DNA of 12,167 nucleotides from an uncultured Atopobium sp. (GTDB taxonomy: Bacteria; Actinomycetota; Coriobacteriia; Coriobacteriales; Atopobiaceae). Shown piece by piece: positions 1 through 5,273 of this stretch. The position numbers and the translations under genes are program-made. Position 1 is the first letter of the stretch; the number at the start of each line of letters is the position of its first letter. The notes beneath the pieces are model-generated. The model was not told the origin of the DNA, searched no databases, and saw only the letters and a list, made by a program, of their open reading frames with translations. The stretch spans positions 1 through 12,167 of the forward strand of contig CALBBS010000276.1 of assembly GCA_937926845.1 (NCBI GenBank), read 5' to 3'.

Positions 1-102
1 TCTACAACTGAGCGGTTCTTCTCGTACCGCGCAGAGCATGGCAAGTGCGGAAGACACGCGGCTGTTGCTTACATGGCTGAAAGTAGGGTAGAAGACGTTT
101 AG
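1..102 (+). CDS. pgeF: Peptidoglycan editing factor PgeF (polyphenol oxidase/laccase-domain family), 3' end only
   Basis: Frame 1 is open from the window edge to a TAG at 100-102 and gives 33 residues. They contain the segment FFSYRAEHGKCGRHAAVAYM, which matches the conserved C-terminal signature of the YfiH/PgeF (DUF152, 'laccase domain') family, normally FFSYRR-x-GxTGR followed by a small hydrophobic stretch. Family members are cytoplasmic; PgeF in E. coli hydrolyses wrongly incorporated L-Ser from UDP-MurNAc precursors, and other members have been reported as purine nucleoside phosphorylases. The metal-ligand His and Cys residues lie upstream, outside the window. Position directly before yggS and sepF agrees with the usual Gram-positive order after ftsZ. 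The gene is probably intact and truncated only by the window boundary. Identification rests on one short motif plus synteny. Confidence 0.8.
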   Translation, partial: STTERFFSYRAEHGKCGRHAAVAYMAESRVEDV

Positions 103-157
103 CGCTATCGGAGAAGGCGTTTAGGTCTACGCCAAAAGTCGTTAAACGTTACGTAAG

Positions 158-925
158 ATGTTGATGTATTCACCGCAAGAGATGATGGCTATGACGTACG
201 ATTCAGATGAATATCTTGAGTTTATAAAGGCTCGTAGAGCTCAGATTGAGTCACTTGTGGCGGATGCTGCAAAAAAGTCCGGCAGAAGCGCCCCTGATAT
301 TGAAATTGTGGCTGTCTCCAAAACCGTTCCTGTTGAGGCTGTCCTTGCAGCTTATAAGGCGGGCTATAGGGTTTTTGGCGAGAATCGCCCACAAGAGCTG
401 ACACATAAACTGACGTGTTTATCTGAAACTCCTTTTGCGTCTGAGATATCTTTTGACATGATTGGTAATCTTCAGAAGAACAAGATTAATCAGGTAGTTG
501 GTAAGGTTCGCTACATTCATTCAATTTCTTCCGAACATCTTGCAGAGGCGGTTTCAAAGCGTGCTGAGGTGAAGGGTACTGAGGAGTCTGTTCTACTTGA
601 GGTAAACGTCTCCGCTGAAGCCTCAAAATCGGGCTTCTCGCCAGAAGAGGTGTCTGAGTCTATTCAAAAAATTGTTGAGCTTCCTCACATTTCTGTTGCG
701 GGTCTGATGACTATGGCACCAAAAGATGATCCAGAGCGCGCAAAGAGAACATTCTCAGGACTTCGAGAATTGCGTGATTGTTTGAGCCAACAAGTTGGTT
801 TGAAGTTAGATGTTCTTTCATGTGGCATGAGTGATGACTTTACGTATGCCATTGAAGAGGGTTCTACGACTATTCGCCTGGGTCGAGTATTGTTTGATCC
901 AGCCTATACGTTGAGTGGGCACTAA
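158..925 (+). CDS. yggS: YggS family pyridoxal phosphate homeostasis protein (PLPHP)
   Basis: A cytoplasmic PLP-binding protein of the alanine-racemase N-terminal-like fold; the family buffers and delivers vitamin B6 and affects amino-acid pools, and no enzymatic reaction is established. Motifs in order: AVSKTVP with the Schiff-base lysine at about residue 55, FGENRPQEL, IGNLQKNK, LLEVNVSAEASKSGF, GLMTMAP, and the C-terminal LSCGMSDDF with TTIRLGRVLFDP for phosphate binding (Cys where many homologues have Met in LSMGMS). The start is uncertain. ATGs occur at 158, 164, 182, 185 and 191, and none has a strong ribosome site. ATG 191, behind AAGAG, would give 244 aa, nearer the family norm of about 225-235 than the 255 aa from 158. 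No clear promoter or terminator lies between pgeF and this gene, so the two are probably cotranscribed. Confidence 0.93.
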   Translation: MLMYSPQEMMAMTYDSDEYLEFIKARRAQIESLVADAAKKSGRSAPDIEIVAVSKTVPVEAVLAAYKAGYRVFGENRPQELTHKLTCLSETPFASEISFDMIGNLQKNKINQVVGKVRYIHSISSEHLAEAVSKRAEVKGTEESVLLEVNVSAEASKSGFSPEEVSESIQKIVELPHISVAGLMTMAPKDDPERAKRTFSGLRELRDCLSQQVGLKLDVLSCGMSDDFTYAIEEGSTTIRLGRVLFDPAYTLSGH

Positions 926-986
926 AATAGTTGCAAGTTTTTGATACAGTAGTAAGAAGTTACGTGCGTTACAGAAAGGCACAATG

Positions 987-1667
987 ATGAGCATTCTTGA
1001 TACGCTAAGAGCAAAGCTTCGTGGTGGTCAGGACGATGAGTACTACGACGATGAGTATTACGGTGACGAGGGTTATGACGAGGTAGATACAGCCTCTCCT
1101 CGTTCTTACGATGACCGCGCACAGCAGGGTTCTTCCAACAGACTGCTGGGCAATCCATCCAGACCAGAGGCAGAGAGCGTTTCTGTTTATACGCGCTCTG
1201 GTAAGCCAATTAGCACCAATCCAGCTGCTTCTTATAATCCTCAGCAGGATATGCGCTCCCGTGCTTCTGCGTATGCATCTCGTCAGGAGCCTTCTGGATA
1301 CACTCCTTCTTACGAGCATACGGTAAGCCCAAATCTTCCAACTCCTGGTGACATTGGTCTTCGTCCTGTGAGTCGTACAAGCTATTCCGGACAGCTGCCA
1401 CCATACGTTCTTCGTCCTGTTTCTTATGACGATGTTCAGTCGGTAGTTCGCCGTGTTCGTACTGGTCAGCCGGTTGTCCTTATCTTTAAGAACACCAATA
1501 TTGAGGTTGCTAAAAGAATTTTGGACTTCAGCTTTGGTCTTTCTTATGGACTTGACGGCGCTGTTGAAGAAGTTGCTGACCGCGTTTTTGTTGTACTTCC
1601 TCATGGCGTCTCTTTGACGCAGGCTGATCTTGATAAGCTTGCTGATGAGGGAGAGATTACCAGGTAA
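987..1667 (+). CDS. sepF: Cell division protein SepF
   Basis: SepF binds the FtsZ C-terminus and anchors Z-ring filaments to the membrane. In actinobacteria that lack FtsA it is the main membrane tether. The N-terminus, MSILDTLRAKLRGG, is the expected membrane-binding amphipathic helix. It is followed by a very acidic Tyr/Asp-rich stretch (residues about 17-36), a long Ser/Pro/Tyr/Arg linker to about residue 138, and the SepF core at about 141-212. The core shows VLIFKNTNIEVAKRILDFSF with the conserved KR, DF and following Gly (KRILDFSFGLSYGLDG), then the VFVVLP strand. ATG codons lie at 984 and 987. AGAAAGG at 973-979 is better spaced for 987, which gives the canonical MSILD start (226 aa). 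YggT follows 12 bases after the stop. The linker is long compared with Bacillus SepF but typical of actinobacteria. Confidence 0.95.
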   Translation: MSILDTLRAKLRGGQDDEYYDDEYYGDEGYDEVDTASPRSYDDRAQQGSSNRLLGNPSRPEAESVSVYTRSGKPISTNPAASYNPQQDMRSRASAYASRQEPSGYTPSYEHTVSPNLPTPGDIGLRPVSRTSYSGQLPPYVLRPVSYDDVQSVVRRVRTGQPVVLIFKNTNIEVAKRILDFSFGLSYGLDGAVEEVADRVFVVLPHGVSLTQADLDKLADEGEITR

Positions 1668-1679
1668 CTGGAGGTTTTT

Positions 1680-1958
1680 GTGTTTTCGTATTATGTCTTG
1701 AACTTGCTCTATACTTTGTTGAGGATTTACAGCTTCTGCATTGTGGTATGGTGCCTGTCCTCTTGGATTACCGTTTCTAACGATACGTTTAATCATGTCC
1801 TTGAGGGGATTGGCAAAATTGTTGAGCCATATCTCAGTGTGTTTAGGAACGTAATTCCTCCAATTTCTGGCGTTGACCTCTCACCGATTGTTGCACTTTT
1901 TGTGCTTAATCTTGTGGGACGTTTTGCCATTTCGACGCTGGGCCTTATACTAATATAG
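1680..1958 (+). CDS. yggT: YggT family integral membrane protein
   Basis: A 92-residue membrane protein that starts at GTG 1680, five bases after a strong GGAGG ribosome site at 1670-1674. It has two predicted transmembrane segments, about residues 4-27 and 66-91, separated by an amphipathic loop containing EGIGKIVEPYLSVFRNVIPP. The loop matches the YggT family signature, in which a conserved Pro lies before the FR and IPP sequences. The biochemical function is not known. In Gram-positive bacteria (YlmG) and chloroplasts the family sits beside or acts with division proteins, and pneumococcal and cyanobacterial members affect nucleoid or envelope organisation. The 12-base gap after sepF points to translational coupling in one operon. 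The GTG start may lower its expression relative to SepF. Confidence 0.92.
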   Translation: MFSYYVLNLLYTLLRIYSFCIVVWCLSSWITVSNDTFNHVLEGIGKIVEPYLSVFRNVIPPISGVDLSPIVALFVLNLVGRFAISTLGLILI

Positions 1959-1964
1959 GAAACT

Positions 1965-1986
1965 AGTTTGTCTTTGAATACAAACT
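1965..1986. repeat. Perfect 7-bp inverted repeat between yggT and divIVA
   Basis: AGTTTGT at 1965-1971 and ACAAACT at 1980-1986 are exact reverse complements around an 8-base loop, about 50 bases before the divIVA start. The right arm is not followed by a T tract, so this is not an intrinsic terminator. It could be a protein-binding site or an RNA hairpin that separates divIVA expression from the upstream genes. A TATGAT sequence at 1994-1999 might be a -10 element, but no well-spaced -35 is visible. Confidence 0.4.
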
Positions 1987-2037
1987 GAGTAGTTATGATG
2001 TGTGGTACGTCTACTCGCAGACTGAAAGGGAACAAAG

Positions 2038-2673
2038 ATGGCAATCACACCAGCAGACATCGAGCAGCAGACATTCTCTCCTGCTGAGACCGGCTACAAT
2101 CCAGAGGAAGTTGACGCGTTTCTTGAGCAGCTCTCTTCTGAGGTTGATGCAATGCTTCAAAAGATCGCTGACCTTAAGGGCCGTCTGACCAGCACTGAGC
2201 AGCAGCTTGCTGCAGCACAGGCACAGGTTGCAAACCTTGAGGAGAACGCAAGCGTTCCTTCTGTTGAGGAGACAAATGCAGCTGCTATCGCTGCATCCGA
2301 GCACCAGATTTCTCAGGTCCTCATTGTTGCTCAGCAGAGCGCAGATAAGCTTGTTGCAGACGCTCGTGCAAACGCAGAGCGCATTCGCAACGAGGCAGAC
2401 CAGAAGGCTCGTGAGGTTATCCGTCAGGCTCTTGCAGAGAAGCAGACTGAGCTTGATGAGATTGACCGCCTCAAGCAGTCCCGTGAGGACTTCCGCGCTG
2501 AGTACCGTAAGCTCCTCCAGCACTTCCTGGATGACGCAGACTCTGTCTTCCCAGAGACTGTTCTTACCAACAATGCTCTAACTGGTTCCCAGAATGCTGC
2601 TCAGCCTGCAGCTCAGCAGACTCAGATTTCTGCACCTGCACCTTCAGCTGGTGACTTCAACGACCTTGATTAA
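2038..2673 (+). CDS. divIVA: DivIVA domain protein (polar/septal coiled-coil scaffold)
   Basis: A cytoplasmic coiled-coil protein that binds curved membrane at poles and septa and, in actinobacteria (Wag31), organises wall growth. ITPADIEQQTFSPAETGYNP followed by EEVDAFLEQL is the conserved DivIVA N-terminal lipid-binding domain (about residues 1-62). The exposed Phe (F13) is kept, but the basic residue that follows it in Bacillus (Phe-Arg) is replaced here by Ser-Pro. Strong heptad coiled coil covers about residues 22-75 and 90-175, with a gap around VPSVEE, and is followed by an Ala/Gln/Pro-rich tail. The ATG at 2038 has a good AAAGGGA site at 2025-2031. The gene ends the division cluster and is followed by a strong terminator. 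Codon use is more biased (GCA, CTT, GAG, CAG) than in its neighbours, consistent with high expression. Confidence 0.93.
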   Translation: MAITPADIEQQTFSPAETGYNPEEVDAFLEQLSSEVDAMLQKIADLKGRLTSTEQQLAAAQAQVANLEENASVPSVEETNAAAIAASEHQISQVLIVAQQSADKLVADARANAERIRNEADQKAREVIRQALAEKQTELDEIDRLKQSREDFRAEYRKLLQHFLDDADSVFPETVLTNNALTGSQNAAQPAAQQTQISAPAPSAGDFNDLD

Positions 2674-2700
2674 GTCTCAGGTCATTACCTTTGTACTGAT

Positions 2701-2729
2701 AAGCGCTCAGCTCTGCTGGGCGCTTTTTT
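2701..2729 (+). terminator. Rho-independent terminator of the division cluster
   Basis: AAGCGCTCAGC (2701-2711) pairs with GCTGGGCGCTT (2715-2725) around a TCT loop, an 11-bp stem with one G-T wobble that runs into six T's. It lies 27 bases after the divIVA stop. Read on the minus strand it is not followed by a T tract, so it acts mainly for the plus-strand genes. Confidence 0.92.
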
Positions 2730-2754
2730 GTATCAGCCGTCTTAAGCGGCAGCT

Positions 2755-3807
2755 TTATAACCCAGAAGTAAGCTTTTTGCAGAATGTGTGCTTTTGTTCT
2801 ATATGATGCACATCCTTTCTGTTTTCTCGCCCCTGATAGCGAGCAGGTACGCCTTGGCTACGCGCAGCTTCTGCATTTGTACTTGCAGTGAGTTCAGGGA
2901 GCCCTTGCCATACGCGTTTTGGCATCCAATGGGAGCGCAAGTCATATCCTCTTTCTGCAGGCCCGCGACCCTCTAGACCAACTCCCTCATAGAAGCGCCT
3001 CCACATGGCTTGCACGTATTTCTCATCAGTTGCAAGGTCTGTTCTAGAGAGCAGTTCTTCCAAAGAGGCATCGTCCAGCTGAATTGTTCCAAAGGTCTTC
3101 ATTTCTGGTGCATAAAAACTGACTATATGATGAGCTGGATCAACAATAAAAAACCGCTCTGTACTCATCCGTTTGACAAAGTAATTGCAAGTTAGTGGCA
3201 CTACGTTTGCATTAGGTTGAAATACAGACATAAAAGAGCCATCTGACATGCGAGAAAACCGCACAAATTGCCGCGTATGCTCTCGTTCAGTTTCTACCTG
3301 CCTAGCCAGCGCATTAAACTCTGCCACGGTTGGGTCTGCAATATCTTCAAGGGCTCCTACACCATAGGAGAATGCAAGACGAATGTATCGATGCACAATC
3401 TCCGGCATAGTATGAGCATCTGAAGCACATGCCAAAACAATGCGACGTGTTATTTCTCTTGTGCCTACTTTCTTCTCTAATCCAGTTAGAACTCGTTTAG
3501 CCAAGGCTACTACTGAGTCATCAGAAGGGTCTGGTCCACAGAGAACATGCTCCCCAAGACTAGGCTGACAAAAGTTTTCTCTAACAAGACGTACGTGTGC
3601 TGGGTTAGCATGTGAGAGATAAGTGAGCCCTACAGCCCCTACAACGCCTTCTAAGCTTGGATTACAGGTGATAACAACCTTCTGAGGCTTGGAGAGTCTT
3701 GTAAGCCTCTGAACAAGCGAGACAAACTCTACGCTCTGATCAGAAGAGCCTGAGTTGAGAGGACTCAATACGGCGTCTTGTTTTGTTGTACGAACTTGCT
3801 TTGGCAT
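2755..3807 (-). CDS. TIGR03915/DUF4130 family putative DNA repair protein, partner of the radical SAM gene
   Basis: Recognised by family signature. Function is predicted only: it is the usual partner of a TIGR03916 radical SAM protein, and in other genomes the domain is found next to or fused with uracil-DNA-glycosylase-like domains. The central motif REHTRQFVRFSRMSDGSFMS with PNANVVPLTCNYFVKRM matches the family block E-x-HR-x-x-GFVRF ... P-x-x-NVLPL-x-x-HF-x-x-R. The C-terminal DUF4130 motif is YVQAMWRRFYEGVGLEGRGP ... MPKRVWQGLPEL. The N-terminal block, often YDGT-like, is degenerate (ITCNPSLEG). About 45 residues after GLPEL are hydrophilic and unconserved by eye. The chosen start is ATG 3807, nine bases after AGAGGG; an in-frame TTG at 3813 is less likely. 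It overlaps the radical SAM gene by 68 bases, which implies coupled translation. No intrinsic terminator is visible downstream on this strand. Confidence 0.85.
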   Translation of the reverse strand: MPKQVRTTKQDAVLSPLNSGSSDQSVEFVSLVQRLTRLSKPQKVVITCNPSLEGVVGAVGLTYLSHANPAHVRLVRENFCQPSLGEHVLCGPDPSDDSVVALAKRVLTGLEKKVGTREITRRIVLACASDAHTMPEIVHRYIRLAFSYGVGALEDIADPTVAEFNALARQVETEREHTRQFVRFSRMSDGSFMSVFQPNANVVPLTCNYFVKRMSTERFFIVDPAHHIVSFYAPEMKTFGTIQLDDASLEELLSRTDLATDEKYVQAMWRRFYEGVGLEGRGPAERGYDLRSHWMPKRVWQGLPELTASTNAEAARSQGVPARYQGRENRKDVHHIEQKHTFCKKLTSGL

Positions 3808-5149
3808 CAGCAATTACCCTCTGTTTAATCAGTTCTTGGTCAAGTGGAGCTGAGGCATCTCTTACGCCACAGCAGGTGAGAAAGTGATGAGATCGTTTGA
3901 GCTGTATTCCCAGCCGTTTAAGATCATCAAAGGTGAGGCGAGATCGTCTTCTTGCAGCAATAATTCTTCGTGCGCCGGTAGGGCCAATACCGGGCACTCG
4001 TAAAAGTATTTCTAGTGGTGCATCCATAATCTCTACAGGAAATTGATTAAGATGTGCCAGCGCCCATCCAAGTTTTGGATCAATTTCTAAATCAAGCCAA
4101 GGTGCTTCTGGAGAAACCAACTCATCAGGAGAAAATGCATAGTAGCGCATCAGCCAATCAGCCTGGTAAAGACGGTGTTCTCTACGCAGGGGAACAGGAG
4201 TGTCCAACTCAGGAAGACGATGGTCTTCTATAACAGGAATATAGGCAGAGAAGAATACTCGTTTCAATTCAAATTGCTGATAAAGCGCCTGCGATAAGTG
4301 CAATATTTGATTGTCTGATTCTGGAGAAGCCCCAATGATAATTTGCGTTGATTGCCCGGCAGGCGAGAAGGACCTCTTGCCTGAAGACACCCATGATGAG
4401 CGCATAAAGGTATTCTTCAAGCAGTTTGAACGAAGAGCTAAACCTTCTTTTATGATCTGCTTCTGAGTAGGAATAATAATGCCCTTAGATTTGCCAGCAG
4501 ACTTCACAATACCTTTTGACACATTTTTAGCTTCGAGCAATTGCCTTTCTTCAGAGACGCGTAGGCGGTGAATGAAAGACATGGGTTTAGTAACCGTTTC
4601 TGCATTTTTGTGAGGACAAAGTTTAGTAAGTGAGGTTGAGCTAGGTAATTCCAGGTTGACGGAGAGTCTATCTGCTAAACGGCCAATAGCGTCAATAAGA
4701 TCTGGATCTGTTCCGGGAATTACTTTTGCATGAACATAGCCGTTAAATAGCAACTCATTCCTAAGGTAGGAGAGGCATTCAATCATGAGTTCTGTGGTGT
4801 GGTCTGGCGATCCTATAACACCTGAGGAAAGAAAGAGCCCCTCTATGTAATTTCTTTTATAGAAATCTACGGTAAGCTCTGCTAATTCCTGTGGTGTAAA
4901 GGTGGCACGCTTGGTCTGTGCGGACGACCTATTGACGCAGTAAGCGCAGTCATAGCAACAAGCATTAGAAAGCAAAACTTTTAGCAGCGTAATGCAGCGA
5001 CCATCAGGGGTAAATGAGTGGCAACAGCCGGCCGCTGAGGCCATTCCTACCTTTCCTGCCTGCGGATCTCTGTCTACACCAGAAGAAGTGCACGCCGCGT
5101 CAAATTTGGCTGCATCTGCAAGTATGGCGAGTTTATCAAGAGTATCCAT
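3740..5149 (-). CDS. Putative DNA modification/repair radical SAM protein (TIGR03916 family)
   Basis: A 469-residue protein with the radical SAM CX3CX2C cluster at C64, C68 and C71 (within NACCYDCAYC), which would bind a 4Fe-4S cluster and cleave S-adenosylmethionine. Family-specific blocks are easy to see: ADAAKFDAACTSSG (about 11-24), CHSFTPDGRCITLLKVLLSN, DFYKRNYIEGLFLSSGVIGS, LSVNLELPS, FSPAGQSTQIIIGASPESD, REHRLYQADWLMRYYAFSPD, and a helix-hairpin-helix DNA-binding motif LLRVPGIGPTGARRIIAARR at about 382-401. A Lys/Arg-rich stretch of about 60 residues (about 200-260) separates KPMSFIHRL from the GQSTQ block. Extra cysteines lie at 20, 42, 43, 52, 65, 426 and 427. Substrate and product are not known for the family. 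It is the first gene of a two-gene operon with the DUF4130 partner and diverges from cca. A DNA-repair role is inferred from the HhH motif, family context and the SOS-like box upstream. Confidence 0.9.
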   Translation of the reverse strand: MDTLDKLAILADAAKFDAACTSSGVDRDPQAGKVGMASAAGCCHSFTPDGRCITLLKVLLSNACCYDCAYCVNRSSAQTKRATFTPQELAELTVDFYKRNYIEGLFLSSGVIGSPDHTTELMIECLSYLRNELLFNGYVHAKVIPGTDPDLIDAIGRLADRLSVNLELPSSTSLTKLCPHKNAETVTKPMSFIHRLRVSEERQLLEAKNVSKGIVKSAGKSKGIIIPTQKQIIKEGLALRSNCLKNTFMRSSWVSSGKRSFSPAGQSTQIIIGASPESDNQILHLSQALYQQFELKRVFFSAYIPVIEDHRLPELDTPVPLRREHRLYQADWLMRYYAFSPDELVSPEAPWLDLEIDPKLGWALAHLNQFPVEIMDAPLEILLRVPGIGPTGARRIIAARRRSRLTFDDLKRLGIQLKRSHHFLTCCGVRDASAPLDQELIKQRVIADAKASSYNKTRRRIESSQLRLF

Positions 5150-5165
5150 GGCAGCAACTTTCTAC

Positions 5166-5193
5166 TTGAAAATAGAACGTCTGTTCGTATACT
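5166..5193 (+). promoter_or_regulatory. Sigma-70-type promoter in front of cca
   Basis: TTGAAA at 5166-5171 and TATACT at 5188-5193 are separated by 16 bases, a close match to the housekeeping consensus and the best promoter in the divergent region. Transcription would start near 5200, giving a leader of about 75 bases to the first cca start. The spacer contains the SOS-like palindrome at 5175-5186. Confidence 0.6.
5173..5188. promoter_or_regulatory. LexA/SOS-box-like palindrome, box 1
   Basis: The core GAACGTCTGTTC (5175-5186) is a perfect GAAC-N4-GTTC palindrome, the known core of Gram-positive and actinobacterial LexA sites. The extended site TAGAACGTCTGTTCGT agrees with TCGAAC-N4-GTTCGA at 10 of 12 fixed positions. 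It fills the spacer of the cca-facing promoter and is centred about 31 bases upstream of the radical SAM start codon. That position would block the plus promoter and could also block a minus-strand promoter, although no strong minus promoter is visible. Binding by LexA is inference. Confidence 0.5.
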
Positions 5194-5208
5194 TAGACTA
5201 TCACGAAC
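5183..5208. repeat. Inverted repeat GTTCGT / ACGAAC overlapping the SOS-like box
   Basis: GTTCGT (5183-5188), which includes the right half of the SOS-like core, is repeated in inverted orientation as ACGAAC (5203-5208) after 14 bases. This gives the divergent control region an extra copy of the half-site. It may be chance or a second protein contact. Confidence 0.35.
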
Positions 5209-5230
5209 GGAGAAGAAGTAAAGAAAAATC

Positions 5231-5246
5231 TAGAACAAATGTTTGT
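5231..5246. promoter_or_regulatory. LexA/SOS-box-like near-palindrome, box 2
   Basis: GAACAAATGTTT (5233-5244) fits the inner twelve positions of the Bacillus SOS consensus CGAACRNRYGTTYC; only the two outer bases differ. Its centre is 58 bp from box 1 and about 35 bases before the cca start at 5274, downstream of the predicted transcription start. It is weaker evidence on its own. The pairing with box 1 is what makes it worth recording. Confidence 0.35.
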
Positions 5247-5273
5247 CATTTTAAAACCGCAGGAAGGATGTGA

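Noticed and set aside
116..133. Small hairpin GGCGT/ACGCC between pgeF and yggS
   Set aside because: Only five pairs and no T tract, so it is not a terminator. No promoter could be recognised in the gap either.
1005..1796. Long minus-strand open frame of 263 codons opposite sepF
   Set aside because: It lies antisense to a clear SepF gene, its translation is Arg/Asn/Thr-rich with no motif, and it has no ribosome site. It comes from the biased codon use of sepF.
2011..2523. Minus-strand open frame of 170 codons opposite divIVA
   Set aside because: Leu/Cys-rich composition mirrors the coiled-coil coding strand, and no motif or start signal is visible.
2737..2751. GCCG/CGGC hairpin that might end the minus-strand repair operon
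   Set aside because: Four-pair stem, and on the minus strand it is followed by A's rather than T's.
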